This document shows, piece by piece, positions 18,116 to 26,868 of a stretch of DNA of 64,000 bases; positions within the stretch are counted from its first letter, which is position 1; the number at the start of each line of letters is the position of its first letter. The stretch comes from Psychrobacter fozii (GTDB lineage Bacteria > Pseudomonadota > Gammaproteobacteria > Pseudomonadales > Moraxellaceae): assembly GCF_003217155.1 (NCBI RefSeq), contig NZ_QJSU01000012.1:1-64000 (forward strand), read 5' to 3'. The notes beneath the pieces were generated by a model that saw only the letters and a program-made list of their open reading frames with translations, was not told where the DNA came from and did no database searches. The translations under genes and the position numbers were made by a program.

Positions 18116-18817
18116 ATGACTAAACCTATCGACAGATTAGATAGTACTAAATTAAATAGCGTTGAATCGACTAGTACTAATATTGCTGACAATAAAGCAG
18201 CTGTGAATAGCACTCATCAACGGATTGACTCTGAAACTATGAGTCATACGCCTGAAGCTACGTACGTGACTTCAGGCAAATCGATAACGCTTAAAGGTCA
18301 GTTGGACAAAACGCCAAAAATGGTTGCCAATGGCAGTCGCGCTTTTATTTGGTATTTGCTGGCGCTAATGGTATTAATACTGGATCAAGGGACTAAGTGG
18401 TTGGCCCAAACCAAGTTATCTTTCAATGATCCCGTACCGGTCATTGAACCCTTTCTCAACTGGACACTCGCTTATAACTATGGCGCAGCATTTAGCTTTT
18501 TAGCCGATGCTGGCGGTTGGCAGAAATGGTTTTTCTCAGGCTTAGCTTTTATAATGGCTATCTTTTTGACGGTTTATTTAATCAAAGCGCCTCGTACAGC
18601 CAAGCTATTGTCTGTGGGGTTAGCCTTAGTGCTTGGTGGTGCGATTGGCAACTTAATCGATCGTTTAAGAATTGGCAAAGTGGTTGACTTTATCCATGTG
18701 CATTATGCTGATGTCTGGAATTATCCTATTTTTAATATTGCAGATATAGGTGTTTGTGTCGGTGTCGCATTGATTATTATTGATATGATATTTTTTGAAA
18801 GTAAGCGTAATAAATAA
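18116..18817 (+). CDS. lspA: Lipoprotein signal peptidase, N-terminally extended
   Basis: This aspartic peptidase cleaves prolipoproteins in the inner membrane. The core (about 75-233) has four membrane helices and the catalytic motifs NYGAAFSFL, GGAIGNLIDR and VVDFIHVHY...FNIADIG with both active-site Asp. From ATG 18116 the protein has 233 residues, with about 70 polar Ser/Thr-rich residues before the first helix; classical LspA has about 160-170. A shorter start at Met69 (18320) would give a normal-length enzyme, but it has no better Shine-Dalgarno, so the start is open. It follows ccmI by 141 bp on the same strand. Confidence 0.93.
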   Translation: MTKPIDRLDSTKLNSVESTSTNIADNKAAVNSTHQRIDSETMSHTPEATYVTSGKSITLKGQLDKTPKMVANGSRAFIWYLLALMVLILDQGTKWLAQTKLSFNDPVPVIEPFLNWTLAYNYGAAFSFLADAGGWQKWFFSGLAFIMAIFLTVYLIKAPRTAKLLSVGLALVLGGAIGNLIDRLRIGKVVDFIHVHYADVWNYPIFNIADIGVCVGVALIIIDMIFFESKRNK

Positions 18818-19063
18818 GCATATTGATGTCGATTAGCACAAACAAAATGAACTAGCGTCTTAGTCGCTCTATACGGAAAAATACTTTTTATACTTGAGTA
18901 TGTTTATAAAAATGTGAACTGGAAGGTAATGTATGACTGGTATAGGTACTCACTCATTTTAGCTCTTAAAACACAATACTTCAAAGCTCTGCGTAGAGCC
19001 ATTATTATGGCGACATTGAATAACTCATAAATTATTTATTGATAATAACAAAAGGAAAATATA

Positions 19064-19426
19064 GTGTCACAGGCTCAGCCAACTATTGAAAAAATTCACA
19101 GCCTTAGAAAAAAACAAAGGACCGCGTTAAAAAGCCTAACCATTATAGGCTACCTAGAAGGCACCTCTTTCTTATTATTGCTCTGTATCGCCATGCCGCT
19201 AAAATATATGATGGATATTCCAGAAGGTGTGAAATACATCGGTATGGCACACGGTATATTATTTATTGCCTATGTCATAATACTTATAGGCTCAGTCATA
19301 AAAATAAAAATGCCTCTTTGGGCAATACCTGCGGGCGTACTCGGATCACTCTTACCGTTTGGCCCGTTTATATTTGATCATTTACTAAAAAATAATCTAC
19401 AAAAAAGCGTAAGTAAAGAAGTCTAG
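19064..19426 (+). CDS. DUF3817 integral membrane protein
   Basis: This 120-residue protein has three predicted membrane helices and the features of DUF3817 proteins: an early GYLEGTSFLLLL segment, PLKYM, and GMAHGILFIAYV. Its function is unknown. The start is a GTG at 19064 preceded by AAGGA at 7 bases; no ATG fits. It is separated from lspA by 246 bp and probably has its own promoter. Confidence 0.8.
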   Translation: MSQAQPTIEKIHSLRKKQRTALKSLTIIGYLEGTSFLLLLCIAMPLKYMMDIPEGVKYIGMAHGILFIAYVIILIGSVIKIKMPLWAIPAGVLGSLLPFGPFIFDHLLKNNLQKSVSKEV

Positions 19427-19796
19427 AACAAACCCTGCTGCAAATTCTGCAAGCCTACCTTATTACTCAAGATTAATTTTCCTGATTAACTCACAAGCCG
19501 CCATGATTCATTATGGCGAAAAATGAATCACATCGAGCAGAAATTAACCGCAAAAAAAAATTCAATTTAGTCCCAGTATGAATAATCTAACACTCTACTC
19601 ACTTTTCCGACTTATCTTACATACTATCGACAAGCCGATCACGTCTAGAAGCTAAACAAGTTTTATCATCCGCGATGGATTTCCTATTATCATAGGGTAT
19701 ACCCCAAGGGAACCAGCTATTTCACCCTTCAAACCTATTAACAGACCACTTAAAACAGACTGCTATAATGGAACCACTTATAACAGACTATTTTAG
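19427..19796. other. Intergenic region, possible resolvase site
   Basis: I find no gene here. A CGCCAT/ATGGCG inverted repeat at about 19500-19520 may end the DUF3817 transcript. Just before the resolvase remnant, repeated ACAGAC-type half-sites (ttaacagacc, aaaacagact, ataacagact at 19739-19792) could be the remains of a resolution site or the resolvase promoter. Confidence 0.35.
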
Positions 19797-20091
19797 GTGT
19801 TTATGTTTATCAGAGCGTATCTACGAGCGTCTACCAAAGAGCAAGATGCTAAGCGTGCCAAAAGCGAACTCATAGCCTTTGCCAATGATCATGGCCACAA
19901 GATTGCCGCCTTCTATATCGAAAACGAATCAGGAGCCATCTTGGTGCGACCCAAGCTTATGCAACTGATTGAAGATGCTCATATCATAAGGGCGATGTGA
20001 TCTTAGTTGAGCAAATTGGCCGATTGGCGCGTTTGAACCAAGCTGATTGGGATACTCTCAAAAGAATGTTATTAGCAAAAAAGCTATCTAT
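19797..20091 (+). pseudogene. Serine recombinase (resolvase) remnant, frameshifted
   Basis: The first 65 codons encode the N-terminus of a small serine resolvase (AYLRASTKEQDAKRAKSEL; the expected catalytic-type Ser lies in RAST). After DAH, five extra bases (a short duplication around catatcat near 19980-19990) break the frame. The next frame continues the family sequence KGDVILVEQIGRLARLNQADW (20 or so residues), then KKLSI, after which similarity ends near 20091. It is therefore both frameshifted and truncated. Related full-length resolvases occur on plasmids and transposons of Moraxellaceae. Confidence 0.75.
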
Positions 20092-20382
20092 CTTAAATAA
20101 CTTTGATATTGAATGTTCAGTGAGCATCGTAAACGTCAGTCATCCGATGACAGTATGAAATAATAATGACTGGCAGTTCTGATGTAATTCGTTGGCAAAA
20201 CGAATGTAATTATCCATAAGCTGCTGATTCGCTTGCCTATCAAGTATTCATTGTCGAAAATTCAGATTAAGTAGAACATTTCATTACATTATTCACGCTA
20301 GTATTTAACTAAGTTACAACCAATACAATTAGCTTGAGATGCGTTAAGCGACGTTTAATACACGTAAAATAATGGATTAGAT

Positions 20383-20682
20383 ATGACCGAAAGAGTAACC
20401 AACAAAGCAATTTTCAGTAGTAGAATTTTTTCAATTAATTATGTCACCTACCCTACTAACCACAGCGTTATGAAGCACTGTGATCCCGTGCAAAAAGGCC
20501 GTTATTACAAATTAAACTTTGTCTTAATTCAGCCTAAAGTTGGTGGTGTGTTCGAGTGTTCAAACTGCATTATAAACCTGTTTGACAGAGTTTATTTTTT
20601 TCGTCCCGATAAGTATGAGCACAGTGTTTCACGAATTCAGTCTGGTAAACGCGTGTTATTGAGTTTTGCTTTGAATATTTAG
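20383..20682 (+). CDS. Short 2OG-Fe(II) oxygenase-like protein, possibly a fragment
   Basis: This 99-residue protein resembles the C-terminal catalytic half of 2-oxoglutarate/Fe(II) dioxygenases: KHCDP gives the H-x-D iron ligands (His32, Asp34), then KLNFVLIQP and GGVFE strands, the distal ligand His80 in YEHSV and a 2OG-binding basic residue at 89-90 in IQSGKR. The N-terminal part that normally precedes the HxD strand is very short, so it may be a truncated gene or a minimal enzyme. No clear ribosome site precedes the ATG. It lies amid mobile-element debris. Substrate unknown. The 290 bp before it hold nothing else I can name. Confidence 0.5.
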   Translation: MTERVTNKAIFSSRIFSINYVTYPTNHSVMKHCDPVQKGRYYKLNFVLIQPKVGGVFECSNCIINLFDRVYFFRPDKYEHSVSRIQSGKRVLLSFALNI

Positions 20683-20903
20683 CCAAAGCTTATTAAAGCT
20701 GGGCGAACTGTCAAATTATTTTCCTTAAGATTTTTATTGGTAAAACCTGTTATGTTATACAGTGTTTGATCTGGCAATGTTATATCTGCTTTACTAAGCG
20801 CATAGGTCGCCGTCAAAGTGGCAAAATGGTTGTCATACTTAAAGCTACACTCAGGCGACAAGTGCCCCATAACTACCTCTATAGTCATCAATAAACTGAA
20901 CCA

Positions 20904-21221
20904 TTATCTGGGTGGGCGGCCCGTCTCCGCCTGGACGAAAAAAGCAGCAGCCTTACCTATAATCTTGTTGGCTTGCTTGAGTTCTCTATTCTCGCGTTCA
21001 AGCTCTTTGATGCGCTCTTTTTCACTTTGAGCTTGCACTGAGGCAGGAATGGTTTGATCGATGTGCTTTTTATGCCACGATCGTAAGGTTTCAGGTGTGC
21101 AGCCAATCTTAGGAGCTATGGTTTGAATAGCTGACCATGTGGAGGGGTAATCGCCAGACGCTTCAATCAGCATGCGAACGGCGCGTTCTTTCATCTCGGG
21201 GGTGTAGGTTTGTCTTTTCAT
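20904..21221 (-). pseudogene. IS3-family transposase OrfA
   Basis: This 105-residue protein has the HTH_Tnp_1 domain (YTPEMKERAVRML, then TPETLRSWHKKH), a leucine-zipper-like segment (IKELERENRELKQANKI) and the family C-terminus KAAAFFVQAE. In an intact element, frameshifting would fuse it to the DDE transposase OrfB, which is absent here. The last four residues diverge from the family, so the end is probably the breakpoint of a deletion. Confidence 0.85.
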
Positions 21222-21271
21222 TGTCGTATTCTCTCAGAATGTTAAGTCTCCGACAATCCCGGGGCGGTTCA
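20904..21271 (-). mobile_element. IS3-family (IS51/IS629-like) insertion sequence fragment
   Basis: The fragment has a terminal inverted repeat at 21246-21271 that, read on the minus strand, begins TGAACCGCCCCGGGATTGTC, the typical end of IS629/IS51-group elements. Next comes orfA (20904-21221). The orfB transposase and the other end are missing, so this is an immobile remnant. It marks the left border of the dehalogenase block. Confidence 0.85.
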
Positions 21272-21544
21272 CATGACTGGTATCGTCGCATCAACAAGTA
21301 GTTTTAGGTACTAGCTAATTATCAGCACTTTTTTTATCCATGTAGACTTAATTTCATTTAAGTCTACTTTTTGAGCAAGCAGTTTATACGGCGTTTTGGA
21401 AATAATTATGAAAAGCATGAAGCATTTAGCTAATAAAGAATTAAGGTTGCCGTGGTCAAATAAATCTGCTCATGGTTCCGTAGTCTACCCAATATAACGC
21501 TTAAGCATTTTTTCTATTTGACCACTTGCGCCTATAATTAGTGT

Positions 21545-22447
21545 TTATTTATTTAAAATATTTTTATACCAATCGACAATACCTTCACCAATTTCGTGTG
21601 GATGTGACTCTTGTAGAAAATGCTTCCCTTCACCTAAATCTACTGCAGTAATATTTTTCCACGTTTCAGCGATATGCTCACCTAATTCTCGATTAATGAT
21701 TAGTCCTGGCTCTGCATAAAATAACAACTTAGGCACATCTGAATTTTTGTGGTACTCATTATATGAATTAACAATGTCAGTGGTAAATTTTGGGACGCCA
21801 TCAAACGAAATTTGACCAGGCCACATAAGCAGTGGTTTACGGCTCTTTTCTTCCAAATAAGGCGCTCGGTAATGGTCCATTTCTTCTTGAGTTAATTCTC
21901 TGCCCGCCATCATGGGTAGCATAGCCTCAATAAAGAAGTTGTTTTTAACAATCATTTCATGCCCTTCTGCAGGGTCACGAAATTTTTTAAATAATGTTTC
22001 TGTCTCTTTAGTCGTATTTTTCCAATAAGAAACTTGAGACATAGCTTCAAAAAAAACAATCCCTTTTATATTTTCTCTATGCTGATTGGCATAGTTAAAA
22101 CCTAAAGCAGAGCCCCAATCTTGAATGACTAGAATGATGTTTTTCAGCCCTAAGTTTTCAATAAACGCATCCAAATAGGTAATATGGTCTTCAAATGTAT
22201 AATCTATATCGGGCTTGTCAGACTTACCCATTCCAATAAGATCAGGAACAACCACACGACCTAAGGCACTTACATGCGGAATAATGTTCCGCCATAAATA
22301 ACTTGAGGTAGGGTTTCCGTGTATGAGTAAAAAAGTATCTTTAGAATTTTTGTCTCCTTCATCTACATAATGCATTTTAGAATCTAATACTTCTTGAAAT
22401 TTAGATTCAAAAGGAAACGCTGCTGATATTTGTTTGTTGTTTGACAT
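21545..22447 (-). CDS. Haloalkane dehalogenase, HLD-II type
   Basis: This 300-residue alpha/beta hydrolase has a complete HLD-II catalytic set: nucleophile Asp110 with halide-binding Trp111 (VIQDWGSALG), second halide ligand Asn45 (HGNPTSSYLW), catalytic acid Glu134 (FFEAM, after strand 6) and His276 (GKHFLQESHP). Such enzymes (DhaA, LinB, DmlA group) hydrolyse C-halogen bonds to an alcohol and halide in the cytoplasm. Its first 41 bp overlap the end of the AlkD-like gene upstream. It is the last gene of the minus-strand operon that starts with an HLD-I enzyme. Codon use is very AT-rich compared with the core genes, a sign of transfer. Substrate is unknown. Confidence 0.9.
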   Translation of the reverse strand: MSNNKQISAAFPFESKFQEVLDSKMHYVDEGDKNSKDTFLLIHGNPTSSYLWRNIIPHVSALGRVVVPDLIGMGKSDKPDIDYTFEDHITYLDAFIENLGLKNIILVIQDWGSALGFNYANQHRENIKGIVFFEAMSQVSYWKNTTKETETLFKKFRDPAEGHEMIVKNNFFIEAMLPMMAGRELTQEEMDHYRAPYLEEKSRKPLLMWPGQISFDGVPKFTTDIVNSYNEYHKNSDVPKLLFYAEPGLIINRELGEHIAETWKNITAVDLGEGKHFLQESHPHEIGEGIVDWYKNILNK

Positions 22448-23159
22448 ATTTATTCCTTTTTAAATGTTTTTTTTTGCGGTTTAAAACTCTTGCTGCTTTT
22501 CTAACTTGCTTCAGTTTTTCTCGTTTTGCTTTATCCCACTTTTCTGTACCTGCACTATATCCGTAAGCACAAATTTTAGTTGCGTTCTTAAATAGAAATT
22601 CTTCCTGCTCTTTAGGGTATATATTTCCTATTTCTCTAATAGTCCAACCCACGCCTTTCTCCACATAATAAGCGTTGTCAGAAATTAAAGGTGCTACCAA
22701 ATCTATAAGTACCTGAAAAGGTAAATAGTGTTTTCTATAAGCGCTATAATAAAGTAAACCCACTATGCTTTGTCTTCTATGCCATGGGTTTTTAGACGTA
22801 TTCCATTTTTTATATGTTGGCAAAATTAGTGCTGCATCATATTCTACTAATTGAGCATATATTTTTGAAATGCCATCGCTTGTTTCCCATCGATTAATTT
22901 TGTCTTGCCATAATTTAATCGTTGGCCAAGCGGCCAGCATTTCATCTTTGTTTTTAATATGCTCCTCCAAGAAATACAAACAAAACATTTCTGCTCTATA
23001 CACTTTGGTGTTCGTCCAGATATAACTCCATATCGCTAGTTGTTCATAAAAAGACATGTGCTTAAAAGAAAAACCTCTTTCAAAAGCTTTTCTTTGTAAA
23101 GGAACGGTTTCACCTGCTTTAGAGGTGATTGTTTCTATTTCTTGAAGGTAGTTTTGCAT
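22407..23159 (-). CDS. AlkD-like DNA alkylation repair protein
   Basis: This 250-residue, all-helical HEAT-like repeat protein of the AlkD family has the markers NPWHRRQSIVGLLYY and VEKGVGWTIREIG, the two segments that line the DNA-binding groove in AlkD. AlkD glycosylases remove cationic N3- and N7-alkylpurines without flipping the base. The C-terminal tail is very basic (NRKKKHLKRNK) and reads across the start of the HLD-II gene, so the two are translationally coupled. It is AT-rich with flavobacterium-like codon use. Catalytic activity is inferred from family; divergent members can be non-enzymatic. Confidence 0.8.
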   Translation of the reverse strand: MQNYLQEIETITSKAGETVPLQRKAFERGFSFKHMSFYEQLAIWSYIWTNTKVYRAEMFCLYFLEEHIKNKDEMLAAWPTIKLWQDKINRWETSDGISKIYAQLVEYDAALILPTYKKWNTSKNPWHRRQSIVGLLYYSAYRKHYLPFQVLIDLVAPLISDNAYYVEKGVGWTIREIGNIYPKEQEEFLFKNATKICAYGYSAGTEKWDKAKREKLKQVRKAARVLNRKKKHLKRNKYVKQQTNISSVSF

Positions 23160-23211
23160 ATTATTTAAAACTCTAATGCAGATTTAAAGAAATTACCAAC
23201 CGTTTGTGATT

Positions 23212-24186
23212 TTATATTTTAAATTCACCAACAGCTTTTTCACACCCATTCCAATTGATAGCGACATTAGATTCGTCAAAAAGTAGTTCTTCTGGCTCTA
23301 GCAAATTTGGAAAACCACTTATCCCTTCAGTTGGTCCATAAAAATCACCAGATTTCGCCTCTTTATCCATAGCAGCTCTAATAATTCCAGCGGCGCCATC
23401 TTCAGCAGACTGTGCTTGGCTCATAACGCCTCCGTTAACATCCATTCCACCTGTTTCAGCTGAAGTTGCTTGAAGGTTGGTTATGGCTACGCCAGGATGC
23501 GCCAATAATGAAATAATATTTTTAACGTTAGCCTCTAAAAGTTTCTTTTTTAAACCATAGGTAAAAGTGGCATTTGCCAATTTAGTTTGGTGATAACGTT
23601 CCCATCTAGCGCCTTGAAAATTTGCGGTTTCTTCAGGTGTGCCATTACCTCCTAAATTACCTCCATTTTTCTCAAAATAGGCAGGTTCTAAAGGTCCACC
23701 TAATCTAGCTAACGACGTTTGGTTTATGACTCTAGCTTCACTACTGTTTTTAAGCAAAGGGTATAATTCTTTGGTTAAAAGAAAGTGTGATATGGCATTT
23801 GTTTGCATTTGAACATCATAGCCATCTTTAGTCGCTTCATCTTTTACGGCCATAATTCCAGCATTATTGACTAAAACATCGAGAACACTATATTCCGATT
23901 TAATTTGTTCAGCTGCTTTTTTTACACTTTCAAAATCTTGCAAATCGCACGCTATTGCTTCAAATTTTCCGCTTGGAACTGCTTCGGTTAACTGCTTATA
24001 GGCATTTTCTGATCTTGCACTTGTACGATTAAGCAGTAGGACTGTAGCCCCTTTTTTAGCAACTTCTCTTGCGAATACAAATCCCGTACCACTTGTAGTA
24101 CCGGTAATGGCAACCACTTTACTTGTCATATCTTGAGAATGTTCTTCAAGTACTTTATTAAGATAGATTGTTTTATTTTGAGTCAT
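23212..24186 (-). CDS. Short-chain dehydrogenase/reductase (retinol-dehydrogenase-like)
   Basis: This 324-residue SDR has the cofactor motif TGTTSGTG (about 29-36), a basic residue after strand 2 (LNRTSAR) that favours NADP(H), the structural NNAG, the catalytic Ser in NQTSLAR and YHQTK as the Tyr-x-x-x-Lys pair. Its length and the long insert before the YHQTK match the WW-oxidoreductase/retinol-dehydrogenase-like group. It lies in the dehalogenase operon, where an alcohol product of dehalogenation could be oxidised by such an enzyme; this link is inference. The flanking 246 bp (24187-24432) hold no gene. Confidence 0.82.
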   Translation of the reverse strand: MTQNKTIYLNKVLEEHSQDMTSKVVAITGTTSGTGFVFAREVAKKGATVLLLNRTSARSENAYKQLTEAVPSGKFEAIACDLQDFESVKKAAEQIKSEYSVLDVLVNNAGIMAVKDEATKDGYDVQMQTNAISHFLLTKELYPLLKNSSEARVINQTSLARLGGPLEPAYFEKNGGNLGGNGTPEETANFQGARWERYHQTKLANATFTYGLKKKLLEANVKNIISLLAHPGVAITNLQATSAETGGMDVNGGVMSQAQSAEDGAAGIIRAAMDKEAKSGDFYGPTEGISGFPNLLEPEELLFDESNVAINWNGCEKAVGEFKI

Positions 24187-24432
24187 GATTATCCCTTAGT
24201 TTGTTACATAATACTTCTGAGTGAAAAAATGAATTCAACACATTTACCTGGGAGGAGTTTAAACGACCTTCTAATTCGATTAGCCCAAGGTTAATGCTTG
24301 AATGACTATTATTAAGCGCCAAGTACATTAGCCATGTTGAGTCTTAAACTTTTAATACGCCAACCATTTGTCGTTCTAACATAATCATTATACTGGTGTT
24401 AAGTTTTTGTTTTGTAGAACAGAGTGATTCGC

Positions 24433-25068
24433 TTATTTTAAAGATTCACGAATGGATTCTTTCCCACTATATAGCTCAAACGTTTTTCCTTTAGTATTAT
24501 CGGCGTTTAAACAATACGTAATTGTCGCTGCTACATCTTCTCGTGGAATGATTAACTCTTTAAAACTTTCAGCTCTTGTCGTTCTAACTAAACCCGTTCC
24601 ATTTTCATTGGTTAAACTACCGGGACGTAAAATCGTATACTCTAAACCACTTTCTATTAAATAATAATCCGCAAAATACTTTGCCACCAAATAGGGTTTT
24701 ATTTCTGATTCAAATTCGTCAGGGTCTTGTGCGCCTAAACCACTTACCATTACAAAATGTTGTATACCTTCCTTTAAAGAATAATCAACTGCTTTTTTTG
24801 CTGCCCATAAATCTATTAAAAGTGTTTTATCGTCGCCTGTATTACCGCCAGAACCAGCACTAAATACTACTTTATCGCAGTCCTTAAAAGCGTGTTCAAA
24901 ATCAGTTTCAAGATCGCCAACAACAACCTCTACACCCATATTTTCTAACTTCTCAGCTTGTGGTTTGCTACGAACCATTGCGACAACTGGGCGATCCTGA
25001 TTGTGAAGCAACTCAACTACTATTTTACCAATCTGGCCATTAGCGCCAATAACGAGTATTTTTTTCAT
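24433..25068 (-). CDS. Atypical SDR NAD(P)-binding protein (YwnB/NmrA-like)
   Basis: This 211-residue protein has an N-terminal Rossmann motif GANGQIGKIVVELL and the basic patch MVRSKPQAEKL. It lacks the classical YxxxK in standard position, though it keeps the shape of the atypical SDR5-type group: VFSAGSGGNTG, HFVMVSGLGAQ, YTILRPGSL. Such proteins bind NAD(P)H and act as reductases or redox sensors. It is in the same orientation as the dehalogenase genes and is probably co-transcribed. Substrate unknown. Composition is AT-rich like the genes downstream. Confidence 0.8.
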   Translation of the reverse strand: MKKILVIGANGQIGKIVVELLHNQDRPVVAMVRSKPQAEKLENMGVEVVVGDLETDFEHAFKDCDKVVFSAGSGGNTGDDKTLLIDLWAAKKAVDYSLKEGIQHFVMVSGLGAQDPDEFESEIKPYLVAKYFADYYLIESGLEYTILRPGSLTNENGTGLVRTTRAESFKELIIPREDVAATITYCLNADNTKGKTFELYSGKESIRESLK

Positions 25069-25145
25069 TTTTTATACCTTTAAAGCAATTTTTTAAATTG
25101 ACCTGCCAAACGATATATAAAAAGGCAGGATCAACTCACATTAGA

Positions 25146-25886
25146 TTAGAAGTCTTGAATTGTTGGTCTGATAATAATTTCGTTAATATCGACATCATCT
25201 GGTTGTTCAATCGCATAGGCGACAGCTTTAGCAATAGATAACGCTGGAATAGTGACTTTATAAATATCTTGAACAAATTGAGAGGTGGCTTCATCCGAAC
25301 TACCGAATTTTAATTCAGAATCAATTAAGCCAGGTGATAATAGCGTTGTACGTATATTGCCACCCACTTCCGCTCTCAATCCTTCTGTTATCGCTTTAAC
25401 CGCAAATTTTGTACCGCTATAGACAGCCGAACCCGGTGAAACTTTATGTGCAGCAACGGAAGCGAGATTAATAAAGTGACCACTATTTTGTTTGGTAAAC
25501 ACGGGAAGTGCTGCGGCGATACCGTAAAGTACCCCTTTGATATTAATGTCGACCATGCGATCCCATTCATCAACCTTAACCTCAGCCATCGGAGCAATTG
25601 ACATCAAGCCGGCATTATTGACCATGACATCTAAGCGTCCAAAAGTCTCAATCGCCTTGTCGACAAGCATTTTAACCTGATCGGATTTGGTGACATCCAT
25701 CGTGACATATTCAGCTTCGCCACCCTCAGCACGAATATCATTTACGATAGCTGCTAGTTTTTCACTACGACGCGCACCCAATACGACTTTAGCACCTTTT
25801 TGAGCAAGAAAACGCGCAGTTGCTTCACCTAAACCACTGCTTGCACCCGTTATAACAATCACTTTATTTTCAATATTTGTATTCAT
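25146..25886 (-). CDS. Classical short-chain dehydrogenase (NADP-type)
   Basis: This 246-residue classical SDR has TGASSGLG (about 14-21), GARRSEKL after strand 2 (NADP preference), NNAG, a Ser in INLASVAAHK and YSGTK as the catalytic pair. The C-terminus (DDVDINEIIIRPTIQ) is typical of YdfG/clavulanate-dehydrogenase-like SDRs. It starts 10 bp after the HLD-I gene ends, so the two are surely one transcript. A role in oxidising the alcohol formed by the dehalogenase is plausible but unproven. Confidence 0.87.
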   Translation of the reverse strand: MNTNIENKVIVITGASSGLGEATARFLAQKGAKVVLGARRSEKLAAIVNDIRAEGGEAEYVTMDVTKSDQVKMLVDKAIETFGRLDVMVNNAGLMSIAPMAEVKVDEWDRMVDINIKGVLYGIAAALPVFTKQNSGHFINLASVAAHKVSPGSAVYSGTKFAVKAITEGLRAEVGGNIRTTLLSPGLIDSELKFGSSDEATSQFVQDIYKVTIPALSIAKAVAYAIEQPDDVDINEIIIRPTIQDF

Positions 25887-25896
25887 TGGATATAGC

Positions 25897-26808
25897 CTAT
25901 TTATTATTCATTTCTAAGTGAACAAGCGCTTTTTCAGCAATTTCAACACCGTATTCTTGAACAAAGTGTCCTGCTTCTGCAATTTTTAAGGGCTCAGGGC
26001 AGCCTTTAATAAAGCTTCTTAAGTACTCCATTGGGCCTTCGCCTAAAGCTGTATCTTTCATGCCTATCGCCATGAAACTTTGACCGTTCCAGTCTTTTGA
26101 CCAAAACTCTCTTGCGCGTTTTCCGTGCTCAACACCATCCATCGTTGGCTCGACAGGCACCATGGCGGGAAAGCGTCTTACGCCTGCTTTATAGCTGTTG
26201 TCTGGAAATGGCGCATCGTAAGCTATAACATCCATCACAGATACGGCTGGCCCTGCGTCACAGGCAAATAAACCACCGACTGGTATTTCAGGGGCATTTG
26301 CGCAGAAATCTCGCCACTGATAAAACCCTTCAGGGGCGGTTTCACCCACCGATATTGCCGTGTTCATAACAATCAAATTTTTGAATCGATCTTGCATATC
26401 CATTGGGATTGTTAACCCTAGAATTCCGCCCCAGTCTTGACAGACCAACGTAATATTTTTCAGATCAAGGCGTTCAATTAATCGCATTAAACTATCACGG
26501 TGAAAATCAAAGGTATAAACCGATTCATCAACGGGTTTATCTGAGCGACCAAAGCCAAACAAATCAGGCGCAACAACACGATGACCAGCGCCCGTAAATA
26601 TAGGAAGCATTTTTCTATATAAGTAGCTCCATGAAGGCTCACCGTGTAAACATAAAAAAGTGTTTTCAGATGAGGAATCACCCTCGTCGATGTAGGCCAT
26701 GCGTAAAGACTCAAAACCAGCTAAATCATCAATGTAGTTAGGTTGGTAAGGAAAGGCCGGTAATACAGAGAATCTTTCTTCTGGTGTTCTTAATGCTTTA
26801 ATCGTCAT
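25897..26808 (-). CDS. Haloalkane dehalogenase, HLD-I type
   Basis: This 303-residue alpha/beta hydrolase has the HLD-I residue set: nucleophile Asp125 and halide-binding Trp126 (CQDWGG), the oxyanion segment HGEPSW (55-60), a second Trp at 165 in the cap, catalytic acid Asp252 after strand 7 (GMKDTALG) and His281 (AGHFVQEYG). This is the DhlA/DppA/DmbB group that turns haloalkanes into alcohols plus halide. It is the first enzyme gene of the minus-strand operon, 60 bp after the small membrane protein behind the TetR operators. An HLD-II enzyme sits in the same operon. Confidence 0.9.
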   Translation of the reverse strand: MTIKALRTPEERFSVLPAFPYQPNYIDDLAGFESLRMAYIDEGDSSSENTFLCLHGEPSWSYLYRKMLPIFTGAGHRVVAPDLFGFGRSDKPVDESVYTFDFHRDSLMRLIERLDLKNITLVCQDWGGILGLTIPMDMQDRFKNLIVMNTAISVGETAPEGFYQWRDFCANAPEIPVGGLFACDAGPAVSVMDVIAYDAPFPDNSYKAGVRRFPAMVPVEPTMDGVEHGKRAREFWSKDWNGQSFMAIGMKDTALGEGPMEYLRSFIKGCPEPLKIAEAGHFVQEYGVEIAEKALVHLEMNNK

Positions 26809-26868
26809 AATATTTTCCTGAAAGTAGCTGATTTAAGTTTGCTTAAGTTAATGTTATCAATGCTAAAG

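Noticed and set aside
20679..20891. 70-residue minus-strand ORF
   Set aside because: No ribosome site and no recognised domain; lies at the edge of the IS fragment and probably is a gene remnant at best.
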